Assembly: GCA_963556255.1 (NCBI GenBank)
Contig: OY744611.1
Coordinates: 36,365,485 to 36,429,484 of the forward strand
Direction: 5' to 3'
Source: Allolobophora icterica
Taxonomy: Eukaryota; Annelida; Clitellata; Crassiclitellata; Lumbricidae
DNA: 64,000 bases
The notes under the pieces are model-generated. The model had not been told where the DNA came from, ran no database searches, and saw only the letters and a program-made list of their open reading frames with translations. The position numbers were made by a program, and so were the translations under genes. This document shows positions 22,401 to 33,956 of this stretch, in pieces. The number at the start of each line of letters is the position of its first letter. The stretch's first letter is position 1.

Positions 22401-24991
22401 GAAAGAGAGACAGAGACAGACAGAGACAGACAGACACAGAGACAGAGAGAGACAGACAGAGACAGAGAGAGGAGTCACAGAATTCGGATGACGGACGGGA
22501 CAGAAGATCCAAGAATGACGCACACAATGCATCAACAATCCACAGATGACAAAGACCCATTGACGCAGCAACAGCGACAGACAGACAGACAGACGCTGAG
22601 ACACATACATACAGAGGCCGTCAAACTGCCTGATTGAATGACTGAGAGGGAAACAGAGATCGACAGGTAAAGACAGACAAATAGATATATAGATACACAG
22701 ACAGACAGACAGGCACATTTTGGCAGAAACAGAGAGACAAACAGACAGAATTACAGACTGAATTGACTGGCTTTGCTTATAGCTGAGAGGAGACAAAACA
22801 GCAAGCGTCAAGGGAAGGAATTGTGACCCAATCGTCAGTTCCAAAAATAGATTACATTACCCGGAGAATTTCCCACATCTTGAAGCTAATTATAAGGAAA
22901 AGGGTTTTCCCACAGATCTCAGTTTCTGCTATGGGAGGAGCATAGATCTTACCGGGTATTCTGAAACATACTAATTCAATCCCGTCTAATTGGCTAACTT
23001 CTGTAGCGCCCTTATGTCATGCACAAGGCATCACTACATGGATGCTTCAAGTATTTAGTAACCAAAGACAACCAAAGGAACATGAAATGCACCAAGAGTC
23101 CACAGATGACAAAGACGCACTGTCACTCACAGACAGACAAAGAGACAGACAGACAGACAGACTGCATGACAGGTAAACAGGTAAGTTGAGGTTAAGCTGC
23201 CAACTTTCACATTCAACTGTAAGCATTAATTAACATAAAGGTACTTATACCCTGGGCACAGTGGACAGGATTTGGTTAAACATGTATGTAATTTAATAGA
23301 AAATCTACTGTCCCATGTGATGTGACTCGAAATAGAATCCTCAACCTGAGTACAATGAGTCATCCAGCCAACCACAGCCAAAGTCCATGGGACAAAGTAC
23401 CCAGCAGCAACCATCAAAATGAACCATCCCCGACTCAAAAGTAACTGGGAAAACCAACAACCTGGGTCAACAAGAGAATAGACGACTACGATTCGCGCAG
23501 AAAATCAATTCACTCTATCGATAACAGCACACGACACATTTTCACCAAATGACGGCAAAATGTGACACAGATTTAGTTAACGAGAAATCGATATCACAGG
23601 CAGAAGTAAAAAACTGCTCAGCATAACAAACAAAAATGTGAAAACGGAAATTAGGACACACAAAAAACATATCTTGTTTGTTTATCTACTATTATTAGCT
23701 TTATTTATTTATTTATTTATTTATTATAATCAAACAGTATCATTGTGTCACTAGATTTTCATCATGATTATGGCTATGATGGTTACCATAGTCATAATCA
23801 TCGTTAGTAGTACAGCTCTTTCAAGACCTAAAAAAATTATCCCATACCATAACTCAAAAATTATTTCTTAATATTACTATTATTAAAGAACAAATTATTA
23901 TTAGAAATTTACTCTAAATAGGAATGCTCTCAAGGAAAGAAATTTTTTTAATAAAGGTCAGTACTGTCTAATTAGTAGTAGCGTTAGTAGTGTGGATTGA
24001 TTGCTTAACGTAAATATTACAGTTACCGTGATGAATTCTTTGGACAGCGCGTCGTTTTGTGAGCCAAGAAAGAGGAACGGAAGGATCATTGTTGGCGCCG
24101 TGGAAGTCGTTGTCATGACAACGCTTGGCCCCACCTGATGAGGTGCTGTTGAGGTAGAAAGAGTCGGGCACTGAGTCGTGTCAGCACCAACTGAAGTGCT
24201 GGTGCTTGGCAGCTTTGAGCTCAAGCCACTCGATTCATCTGCACAGATAGAAAGATTCTAATGAGGATACTGTATCATTGCAGTTCTACAGCACTCAAAT
24301 ATATTTACTAATACTGACTAATACTGAGTGCAACAATACAACAAAATTTAATATCAGAATTATTTCCCAGCAAGAAAGTAAATGAACAGAAACATATGAA
24401 AAAATAAGCAAATTAATTAGTGCAGTTGGTAATTTCAATTAGCAGTAAAATGATTGCTGGTATTGTTAAATAATCTTTCAATCTAAACTGGAAACGTATC
24501 TCTTCCATTCTGTTCATAGTTTATATTTTGCTTTAATGTGCACTTCTGAACTTAGTAAGAAGGGCATTATCATATTACAGTGTATTGTGTTGTATCACAT
24601 ATTATTAATACTCGGCACAAAAATTACTGCACTGTGGAAAAATTTTAAAAACAATCATCAAATTTATTTATCAGTAATTACTAATACATTTTCTGCTTTA
24701 ATGTTGAGTGTGTTTTACTCTAATAAGCTTTTGAACTATGATAAACCTCCTTTCACCTTTCAGAAGGGAGAAATCAAATCGTTGCAGGGCAAATGCCCTC
24801 GGCCTCTTGAGGTTTCCACCACTCAGTGGACTGGTACAGCTGGCCCCATTTGTTCTCCATCGGATACTGGAGCAGCCGTTCAAAAGCTTTTCTTCACGGT
24901 TAATCGCACTTGGGTCACGGTGTCGACCAGAAACATCTGGTGTTGCACAGCTGACCACAGTCGCATCTGGTTCTAAATGTCGCTTCGACAT
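16147..24991 (-). CDS. DUSP8/16-like: Dual-specificity MAP-kinase phosphatase, DUSP8/16 type (5 exons)
   Basis: Coding exons are 24991-24757, 24238-24027, 18159-18012, 17578-17455 and 17164-16147, with all phases matching; 578 aa in total. The catalytic domain begins ILPFLFLGSQNDAL (about residue 127). It continues through the LNASATCP and LRIPVNDSD segments (general-acid Asp181), the signature HCLAGISRS (nucleophile Cys212, Arg218) and ISPNFNFLGQLLEFE. This order and wording match DUSP8/DUSP16, which dephosphorylate Thr and Tyr of JNK/p38. The C-terminal 310 residues are Ser/Pro-rich and probably disordered, as in that subfamily. The odd feature is the N-terminus: exon 1 shows no rhodanese/kinase-docking domain, which DUSP8/16 normally carry. 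Either it is lost, or its exons lie upstream and exon 1 is an alternative. Confidence 0.85.
17455..17578 (-). CDS. DUSP8/16-like: DUSP catalytic-site exon
   Basis: 124 nt between acceptor TGTTATTTTAG and donor GTGCGGTG. It encodes DCCKSNGRALVHCLAGISRS (active site), then PTFVIAYVMRHLRLSQDEAY. Confidence 0.93.
17619..17685. repeat. (CA)n(CG)n(CA)n alternating purine-pyrimidine tract
   Basis: CACACA runs flank (CG)n at 17649-17667. It lies about 40 bp from the acceptor of the DUSP catalytic exon. Such tracts can adopt left-handed Z-DNA. Confidence 0.95.
18012..18159 (-). CDS. DUSP8/16-like: DUSP coding exon 3
   Basis: 148 nt between acceptor GTTCATTAG and donor GTTTGTTA. It encodes GNKITHVLNASATCPRSPF, then ENFLRIPVNDSDTERLLPFF; the Asp after VN is the expected general acid. 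Confidence 0.92.
19004..19080. repeat. (ATC)n microsatellite, array 1
   Basis: About 25 CAT/ATC units, first of three arrays within 400 bp. Confidence 0.97.
19231..19304. repeat. (ATC)n microsatellite, array 2
   Basis: About 25 units. Arrays 2 and 3 are followed by related sequence (GAAATC, TTATCACT, TCCTCCT), suggesting duplication of a larger block. Confidence 0.97.
19348..19404. repeat. (ATC)n microsatellite, array 3
   Basis: About 19 units, followed by GAAATCTTTATCACTCGTG, which parallels the end of array 2. A shorter array follows near 19434. Confidence 0.97.
20790..21390. repeat. Repeat-derived sequence (retroelement 3' region)
   Basis: CTCAGCGCCACAAAAAGC, AGACCAGCTTA, ATCAAATCCGCAA and GCCGAGGAGACGGCA recur in modified form at 28880-29100. 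The first part also recurs near 48745-48795. Sequence after 21040 resembles LINE-associated non-coding DNA. No intact protein is visible. Confidence 0.5.
22380..22760. repeat. (GACA)n degenerate repeats
   Basis: Interspersed GACAGACAGA runs at 22390-22470, 22570-22620 and 22660-22760, with a further block at 23120-23165. Confidence 0.85.
24027..24238 (-). CDS. DUSP8/16-like: DUSP coding exon 2 (start of catalytic domain)
   Basis: 212 nt between acceptor CTATCTGTGCAG and donor GTAACTGT. It encodes a Ser/Thr-rich linker, then TMILPFLFLGSQNDALSKEF, the first strands of the phosphatase domain. It joins exon 3 as FIT-GNKITHVLN. Confidence 0.9.
24757..24991 (-). CDS. DUSP putative first coding exon
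   Basis: ATG at 24991 (GAAGCATGT), with an in-frame TGA six bases before it. 78 codons plus one base to donor AAAG|GTGAAAGG; the phase fits exon 2. It encodes MSKRHLEPDATVVS and an unremarkable, partly basic sequence with no recognised domain. An acceptor-like TGAATTTCAG precedes it, so it could follow a 5' UTR intron. Support is phase and signals only. Confidence 0.5.
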
Positions 24992-25397
24992 GCTTCAACT
25001 GAAATTCACAAATACTGTTTCAGATAAACCATTTCTAAATGCTGATGTACGTTAGGGTTTATTGCATACTATTAATTCAACCAAGATGTAAACCCCAATG
25101 AAAGCGCTGAAATGTCTTGCGCGAACTAGTTGGTTAAGAAATATAACAAGTTTAATTAAAATGAAATAAAGTTTTTAAATGTATATAGATTAATTAAATT
25201 CAAAGCTCATTTAACAAGAATTCAGTAAACTTGGACTTTAGACAACCTGCTACCTGCTACATAGATCAAAACAATAAGAGAAACACATAAACATGGAGAA
25301 CGTGTGGAAGTATGCAGAACACTTATGCAAAAGTTAAGATTTGTTTCCAACGTATCTGCAAGAGTTGTCCAGCTTTTCAATGCATGTATTTTGATCT

Positions 25398-25463
25398 TGA
25401 AAATATTTTCTCAAACAGTTTACATGTATATGAAAATATTTTCTCAAACCGTTTACATGTATA
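25398..25463. repeat. Short tandem duplication, about 33-bp unit
   Basis: GAAAATATTTTCTCAAAC, A or C, then GTTTACATGTATAT occurs twice in direct succession. Confidence 0.85.
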
Positions 25464-26394
25464 TCAGAAACTGACCAATAAGAGTTTATTTCATAGCGTG
25501 TCATAGTGTTTGTTACTCGTTCATTAATTACTTGTGTTTTTTTTGTTGTTGTAAATAATCAATGTACGGGGCTTGCAGAGCTCTATTCTCTCCCAATCTG
25601 CCATACTATTTATATGTATCGGCCGCAGGCGGTCTAAAGTCCAATTTTACAAAGAATTCATTGAAGATTTCCTAGTTTAAAAACAACATGCGAGTCTTAC
25701 GTTCTGTTGTCTTACGTTCCGTTGAATCTGTACCACACTACAACCCAGACGTGTCTGGGACGCACACGGCGCTACAGCAGCCACAAAAGGAACCTCTGGA
25801 AATTTATCCCAGTTGTGTACGAAATAGGTACAATTTGAATAAATGCACTGTTCACACTTATAAACGTTCTTTTAAACGAACCCTATCCGTACTTAGACGA
25901 TCTAGTCAAACGTTTCGTAACGATAAAAATTCGCAGACAGAACGAATCGCCCGATTTTTTAATATCATTTTAACGTTCTGACGAATGTTTACCTTTAATA
26001 GCTCGCCAAGTTATCAGTTGGACCGAAGAAGCTGATAAGCTGCGGTTACCACATGCCTTTCACTGATCCCTATTAAGACAAACTATAAACTCTCTGGATA
26101 AAATTAGAAATCCCTCTAAGAATAAACTTCGAACGCGATTAGAAATCGCTACAAACGAGAAGTAAGTTTAACATCGACCGTATTTGAAAGTATGGCTGGC
26201 GTGCGATTAGTAATTTTCGCCAAAGTCACTGTTTCCTCTTTATAAGTCAGCCGCTCTGAATGTTGTGTCATAGCCCTACCGTACTACACGAACACCCTAC
26301 CAGTCCGTCTCTTTGCCAGCCTGTCTATGTCTCTATATGCCAATTCCTATCACTTTGTCTGTCTCTCTATCACTGCGTTCAGAATTCCGAGCCT

Positions 26395-26530
26395 GTGAAA
26401 CTAAGCCCAGAGAGCTGTTCACGTGACAAGTTGCCGTGACGACGACGCGCCGATTGGTCGACCTGTGCCCGTGACCTATAAACAAAAGGAGGTCAGGCGT
26501 GAGTCATTGCGAAAGAACTTGATAGAGAAC
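26395..26530. promoter_or_regulatory. Candidate promoter region upstream of DUSP
   Basis: A compact cluster of CACGTG (26420-26425), ATTGG (inverted CCAAT, 26453-26457), CTATAAAC (26476-26483) and the AP-1-like TGAGTCAT (26500-26507) in a locally GC-richer patch. It is about 1.4 kb upstream of the DUSP start. Strand and target gene are uncertain; the TATA-like motif would read on the plus strand. Confidence 0.25.
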
Positions 26531-27769
26531 GGTTGGGCACTGAACCGAAGAACAATAACAAGAGCCGATTACGTCATTCAATGACTGATCTGAAGATTGC
26601 ATAGATTGTTAACACAAACATAGATACATCGTGTAAACACTATTAATCATAACAAATATTCCACCCCTTGTAGCTAAGAATACCTTGTAGTGCGTAATTA
26701 ATTATTTGCTCACAAAATGTATCATTTATGCCTCTGTTTATCTACTTCTGTGGAAAATATGTACTTAAATCATTGCATATGGTGTACGTAATCATATAGT
26801 CTATACATAGACCTATTATAAACCTAATTAGACTTGGAGACAGCAGCAACAGATAAACAAAGACAGAAATATCTCCACTCGCTCACTTCATAAACAGAAA
26901 TGACTAAGGCTGTTCCAGAAACTTTTCAGTGTTTACCTAGAATTCTAGCAACGCAACGTTCAGCAACTTCAATACAAAAAATAAACAATGATGACAACAA
27001 TACACTTTAGGCCTACTTTAGCCATGCGTTGTTTTATGTCCTCAGGGATCACAATACCTCTGGAAATATAATAATAAATATTAATAATAAATGATTAATA
27101 ATTAAATATACGGATATTTACCGATAGCGCCAATATATTAACAGTAGTAACAATAAGATTGTATTGTATTAGGTCCTACATTGTGTTGTATCGTATCGTT
27201 CGTTCGATACCTACCTAGCTCGTAGAACACGACAGAGACTTCGCAGTTACCGCGGATGATCATCAGCAGTTATGGGGAGAGAATAAAATGGGTTGAGAAG
27301 GGGGGGTGCAACGGTGGTCACGGGGCAGAAAGCGCGGGACGCTAGCTACCTCTGACAGAGAATCACGTGAGCAGATGATTGGCGTAGTGAGCCATCCCTC
27401 CGTACGACCCTCGGTGGACAGGGTTAGTCATTCCTTTCTCAGGCAGACAAGGAAAGAGGGTGCATGTCGGAGGTTGTATAGTCATAGGTCAACGGGTCAG
27501 TAGAACTCGCTGACCGCGGTCGGCAACGTGGTCGAGCGATGACTGGTGGCGTCGCCTAGCGAGATGTTTCCTGCCGCTCAGAAGTTGAATGCTGAGTAAC
27601 GATTTGACTGCGAGTCCAGGAAACCGATATATATATATATATATACCCTCTGTTAATATGCGTCTTTTCATTATATGTCACTATCCATCTTCCTTTGTCT
27701 GTCTACTCCTATCCGCCTCTCTGTGTCTATCCCCCTCCCTCTCTGTCTGTCTGTCCGTCTGCCTGCCTA

Positions 27770-27945
<176 letters not shown>

Positions 27946-28849
27946 TGCGTCTTTCCCCTTCTCTGTCTCCCTTCCACTCGCTTCGCTTTCTTTCTTCTCC
28001 TTTGTCTATTTCCCGCTTCTTATGATCCTAGTTCCATCAGATCCACCAGTTTCAAACTTTTAGATTGTAAATCCAGTTTCAATGCATTTATTATCGAACC
28101 CAATTATATTTTACAATGTATCACTCGATGGCGTTTCAAGCGAAACCTTTGTCAGAACTCGTTATTCGTTGGAGTAACGGAAATCGATAAAGGACTCGGG
28201 CCATGCTTTTTAGATCCCACTGAAGTTATGAGGCGGTGTAAACCCATGAATGTGCAGGGATGCATCTCCATAAGTCTAAGCCCAACTACAGTACAGTAGT
28301 TTAAAATCGAAATGATCAGAAATCCAAAAGAAACAGTACCTGCCATAAATAGACGCTATTTCCGTTTCCTAGGGCGGGGGGATTGATTGCAAATGAGGTG
28401 GGGTAAATGGTATGAGAAGGGTGAATCAAAGGAGGGAGAATTCACAAGGGGTGTCACACTCATCCGCAAGTGCACTTGGCCAGTAGCGCTGTACTTAGTC
28501 ACCCCACCTGCTTAATTCACCCCTTAGATCCGACTGCCCGTTGCGTGTCAAGGGTTGGGGTCGTAGTTCACGTCGTGAACTTCCCGATGACTCACGGAGA
28601 CTCCTTTTGAACAGGAGTTGTCAGGAGTCATGACATCCTAGAACTGTCTGTCATGAGGCGTTTCTTCGGTGCTGTTCAACGAGCAACAGAGGGCCAGTGG
28701 CACAGATATTTCCGTTGGACCACAGAAGAACGCGGCTTTGATGACGCGGATCACACACACGATGCTGACAATGATGAATGATGATAGCAGTAGGGCTAGT
28801 AAGACTATAGTCGAACTAGTAGCGGCAGTAGCAGTGGTAATGTAATGTA

Positions 28850-29235
28850 ATGTAAAATGTAATGTAATGTAAATCTCCGAAATTTCTCAGCGCCACACAA
28901 AAGCCACGTCAGGGAGACCAGCTTATTCACCGGCGCTATATCAAATCAAGTCCGCAATAGCCTTGTCCGCCTTATCCGTTCCGGTGCCAGGTCAGAGTCC
29001 GGGGAGGTCAAGCCGAGGAGACAGCAGGGTAGGCCTACTACGGTGGTAATCGGTGATGATGGCGGTTGTGTGGTGGCGCAGGAATGGAATCAGGATAGAA
29101 TAGCTTGAAGAGTGGTCTTATTGATAGTAGTAGTGGTGGGAGTGGTGGTGGTGGTAGTAGTAGCGCTAATAGTGGTAATAGTAATGGAAGTAATGGTGGT
29201 AGTAGGGGTGGTGGTAATAGTAGTAGCAATTATCT
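28850..29235. repeat. Repeat-derived block with GGT/AGT-rich end
   Basis: It begins with TAATGTAATGTAA repeats. 28880-29100 is related to 20790-20990 (shared CTCAGCGCCACA, GACCAGCTTA, GCCGAGGAGACAGCA), then GTAGTAGTGGTGG low complexity follows. Confidence 0.5.
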
Positions 29236-29759
29236 TTCATGTTGTACAGTATAGTTGCTTTTATTCGTAATAGCCGTTTAATCAGAGCGCTAGATAAATC
29301 ACGGACACTGACTAAGCCAGACTCCTTGCCGCATGACCTGTCCGTTCAAAGACAAAGCCAGATCAGCCGCCGCCTATTGTGACGTCACTGCATTAATCAA
29401 CGGAGACTGGGAAGGGCCATCGCCAGAGCGAGAGCTGCATAAACAATGTTTGTTGAACAATACAGGAAATTGAACTGTATTTCAAAAGCCAAAAAGAAAT
29501 ACTTTAAAAGAAAAATGTTTCGTTTAGTGTTGGCTTGGAACTACGCCGAAACTTGTACGCAGTCTATCTACCCATCTATCTACACAGATTGATAGATCCG
29601 TGTGTCTGTCCAGCCAGCCAGCCAACCAGACTCCAATCCATGCATCCATCCATATATCCAAACATCCACCCAAACATCCAGCCAGCCTACCAGACTCCAA
29701 TCCAAACATCTCAACACGCATCCATGCATTCAACCATACAAACATCCAGCCAGCCAGCA

Positions 29760-29850
29760 AGCCACCAATCCATCCAAACATCCATCCACCCATCCATCCA
29801 TCCATCCATCCATCCATCCATCCATCCATTCATCCATCCATCCATCATCT
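29760..29850. repeat. (CATC)n microsatellite
   Basis: CATCCATC run; the 120 bp before it are a degenerate form (CCATCCATATATCCAAACAT). Confidence 0.9.
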
Positions 29851-31002
29851 ATCTACATACATTTCGAAATCTTCAAACGTTTGTAAGTTCGACGATTGAT
29901 AAAGCTGAGTCAGTGGAACGTCTAGAAGGGAAGAAAACAGACCCACGTGATGTATAAACAAAAGCTCAAGCTATGAATGACTAGCTATTGATTGTTTCTT
30001 ATAAGCTTCCGTATAATTAATCTCTCATCATGCGTATCCGTGACTAATCGCCAGCTTCTCCTCCGCCTCCTTCCTCCCTCCTTCTTTTCTCCTCCTCCGC
30101 CCTTCGTTTTCCTACCCTCTCCGCCGAAATAACGGACAAAGCTTACGAAGTGGACGACCGAGGACGAGAAAATGCGTGAGACACGAAGAGTGTTGTTAAT
30201 TTATTATTGTCAAATTCTAAAAGATATTACTGAGTGATTGAGTTGGTTGGTTTATTCAATCATCCCTCCATCTATCCTTCCATCCATCCATCCGTCCGTT
30301 CGTTCGTTCCTTCATTCATTCTAAAATGTTAAACTAAATTAGTCTGATCTGGTCCTTGTTAATGAATTCTGGCCAAAGCAAGCTACACCCACTCTCCCAC
30401 CCCAGCCCATCCATTCGCAGGGTGAGAATTGTCGGGGGTTGGAAGGGTTCAATCCCCCTAGTCTTTCTTAGGACCCCGCCCCAGTTAAGTCTCCATTGCA
30501 CACCCCAGGGGGTCGTTTCTAACCCCTTCAGTTGTGTTAGTGTGATTTAGCATTATTTGACTCTGTGTCTCTGACAAAGAGAAGAAATTTCCATGATGTA
30601 TCATGTATGCATCTTTGAATTTTCTCAACAAAGGAATTGATATTGATTCGAGTCTGACTTGCAAAATTGCTAGCGTTGAAATCAGCTGCCTTTAAATTTC
30701 GTTGACCTCTGCAGTTTGCAGAATACGGATAAAATTTTCACCCCCCCCCACCAAGTCTTTTTTCTACAATTCCCACACTGTTAGTTCCTCCATTCATCTA
30801 TTTATCTATCCATTTATCCATTCATCTATCTATTCATTCAATCATCCATCCATCCTTTACATCGCCGACAATTTGCATCCATTTCGACACCTAGCGAATC
30901 ATTGTAAAGGAAAAGTTTCGTCCATCCGCCTATGGACGGAGCATAAAATAATTGTTGTATTCCCTGCGGAGACCAATAAATACACCTAGCGAATGATTTA
31001 AA

Positions 31003-31604
31003 ATGGATTGATGGATGGATGGGTGAATGGATGGAAGGATGGACGGATGAATGAATGGATGGGTGGAGTAATGGATGGGTGGATGGATGGATGGATGGAT
31101 GGATGGATGGATGGATGGATGGATGGATGGATGGATGAGTGGATGAGTGGATGAGTGGATGAGTGGGTGGGTGGATGGATGGATGGATGGATGGATGGAT
31201 GGATGGATGGATGGATGGATGGATGGATGAATAAATAAATAAATGGATGGATGGATGGATGAATGGATGGCTGGCTGGCTGGCTGGATGGATGGATGGAT
31301 AGATGAGTGGATGGATGGATGGATGGATGGGTGGGTGGGTGGGTGGGTGGGTGGGTGGGTGGGTGGGTGGGTGGGTGGGTGGGTGGGTGGGTGGGTGGGT
31401 GGGTGGATAGATGGTTGGGTGGGTGGGTGGGTGGATGGATGGATGGATGGATGGATGGATGGATGGATGGATGGATGGATGGATGGATGGATGGATGGAT
31501 GGATGGATGGATGGATGGATGGATGGATGGATGGATGGATGGATGGATGGATGGATGGATGGATGGATGGATGGATGGATGGATGGATGGATGGATGGAT
31601 GGAT
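31003..31604. repeat. GGAT/GGGT tetranucleotide array, 600 bp
   Basis: (GGAT)n with an internal (GGGT)n block at about 31327-31435, and a final pure (GGAT)n run of about 43 units. All frames over it (Trp-Met-Asp-Gly or Ile-His-Pro-Ser repeats) are artefacts of the array. Confidence 0.98.
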
Positions 31605-32318
31605 TCGTTTACCAACTGTCGGCATAATTGAGATTGGCAAATGGTAGATAATGACAAGAAAGGAAGTGCGATTTCAATGACAAATTCAGTCCATCATGAC
31701 AACGAAATCGTCGTCGTCATCATCTTTATCACTGTCGTCGCCACCATAACAATCATTATCATAATCGTCGTCATCGTCAGCATTGTCGTCATCGTCGTCG
31801 TCGTCACTATCACAGTAATCAATATCTTACTGTCATTTATATAACGCCCTTTCCACTTCGATTGGGATATCTGGAAATCGGAGTTGCAAGGGAGATTGTG
31901 AGGGAGGGCGGCTAGGTGTGGGGACGACAGAGAGGGAACGGATGAAACGTCCGCCAGCTTTATGGCACCGTAATCCTCTTCCTGTTCCCTGCGACCCGCG
32001 TCCGTATAAATCCAGCCCACCTCCCTGAATCCGTCGCTTATCTTACCGCGGGCAGCGATTGCAAGGCCACCTGCGGCAGGATATACAAACCAGGATACTC
32101 GAGAAGGAACAGACGCTGAGGCAAAGGACAGTGGGACAAAGATGAGGACAGAGAGAAGGACAGAGAGAAAGAGTGGGAGATAGAAAAGATGAGTGTGTGC
32201 AAGAGACAGACTGAGTGATGTAGAGAGAAAGACAGAAAGAGGGACAGGGAGGGAGAGATAGGCAGAAAGAGGGATAGAGACAGAGACAGAGAGACAGCTA
32301 GTACAATCGACAGAACAG

Positions 32319-32492
32319 GAGGGAGGGAGGGAGGGAGGCAGGGAGGCATGGAGGGAGGCAGGGAGGCAGGCAGGGAGGCAGACAGGGAGGCAGGCAGGCA
32401 GGCAGGCAGGCAGAGAGGGAGGGAGGGAGGGAGGGAGGGAGGGAGGGAGGGAGGGAGGGAGGGAGGGAGGGAGGGAGGGAGGGAGGGAGGGA
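32319..32492. repeat. (GGGA)n/(GGCA)n microsatellite
   Basis: GGGAGGGA with GGCAGGCA variants in the middle. It is G-rich with regularly spaced G triplets. Confidence 0.97.
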
Positions 32493-32787
32493 GCAATATG
32501 GCATAGCCTGAACTTGACGAATGCAAATCGAGTTGACCTTCTGACCCGACCGTAATAGACGAGACGCTATTAGGCGAATCTAGATGTTGGCCTTAGAACG
32601 GCGTCGAAGGCCAGGCGAAGACGTGGACAACTGTCAGGGACAACGAGGACAACTCATTCGCAGGCCAAAAGAGAGAAAGTGAAGCTGGATTAAATCTATG
32701 TCATCAGCCCTCAAATGTTATGACTAACTTATTGGTTTTTATGCATAACACACCAAACCTATAATAATTATTAGATACGCCAAAATC

Positions 32788-33190
32788 TACCCGTCCGTCC
32801 GTCCATCTTTCTGTCCCGCTCTATATCAGTACGTCCGTCTATCTTTCTGTCCATCTGCATGTATGTCTGTCCGTCCATACGTCTATATTCTGTCTATCTT
32901 TCTGTCTATCTGTATGTCTGTCCGTCCGTCCGTCCGTCTATCTTTCTGTCTTTATTTCTGTGTATCTGTGTGTCTGTCCATTCGTACATCTATCTTTCTG
33001 TCCATCTGTCTGTCCGTCCGTCCGTCTATCTTTCTATGTATCTTTCTGTCCATCTGTCTGTCTTTTTGTGTATCTGTGTGTCTGTCCATTCGTACATCTA
33101 TCTTTCTGTCCATCGGTATGTCCGTCCGTCCGTCTATCTTTCTGTCTATCTTTTTGTCTATCTTTCTGTCTATCTGTTTGTCTGTCTGAT
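32788..33190. repeat. Degenerate (GTCC/TATCTTTC)n repeat
   Basis: GTCCGTCCGTC and TATCTTTCTGTC blocks repeat across 400 bp. A unit of about 120 bp appears twice (32940-33055 and 33058-33155). Confidence 0.9.
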
Positions 33191-33956
33191 GTTCGCCTCG
33201 TTCATGTCGTCGTCTTAGGCCGATGCGCGATGTTTCCCGCGTCCTTTTATCATTGATATAGCGCCCGATTCCCAAGTGACTCGTTCACTCGTCTCGCTTG
33301 CCATAACTTTATTCATTGGCTCCCGATAATTCCGCGATTTTGCTCCCACGCATTTTCTCCCTCTCTGTCTCCGTCCATCCCTGCCTTTGTCACCTCCTCT
33401 CCCTGCCTTTGTGCCTCTCTGCATCTATCGCTGCGTCTCTTTTTCTACCTCTGCCTCGTTGGCTTCCTCTCTTTCTGCCTTTGTATCCCTGGCTGTCTGT
33501 TTCTTTGCCTCTATTTTTCTCCCTCTGTCTGCCTCTGCGTCTTTGCCTCTGTCTCTATTTTTCGATCTATCTAGCTATCTATCTTCACGATCCCTTCAGC
33601 AGCTGTACCCGAAATTGAAGACCGCATCTCCCACACCCCTTGCCCATCACCCTTCTCCTTTCCCGTCATATTGTATCCTTCGTGTATCTGGCACGTACCG
33701 TGGCGCCCCCGCTCGACCACCGCAGAGGATACAAACGTGATAGCGTCTTGCCCTTCCGTCTTGCCCGAGCGACTAATGAAACGGCACAGGCAATTTTCCG
33801 AAATTGCCTTCCTCTTCTTCTCATTCTTACTCTTCCGCTTTCTGTTCCTGGTTCTTGCTTGAAGACGAGAAGATGTAAGCAATGACAACAGCCTCCCTCC
33901 CTGCTGCCCTCTCTGTCCCTGTCATCATCTTTGTCTCTCTGTCCCTGTATCTGTCA

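Larger units (their letters stand above)
18160..24026 (-). other. Large DUSP intron rich in simple repeats
   Basis: 5.9 kb with no supported exon. It holds (ATC)n arrays at 19004, 19231 and 19348, pyrimidine-rich DNA at 20330-20590, repeat-derived sequence at 20790-21390 and GACA repeats at 22380-22760 and 23120-23165. A cluster of AGAATTCA/GAATATT motifs lies at 21475-21610. TTTATGTGGCGCC and TATATATAGCGCC tail motifs occur at 18772 and 18871. Confidence 0.6.

Noticed and set aside
24536..24976. 146-codon plus-strand frame opposite DUSP exon 1
   Set aside because: Shadow of the minus-strand exon; the minus frame fits splice phase, the plus frame has no support.
31263..31640. Long open frames on both strands (Trp-Met-Asp-Gly and Ile-His-Pro-Ser repeats)
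   Set aside because: They are translations of the GGAT/GGGT array; all three frames are open and no gene context exists.
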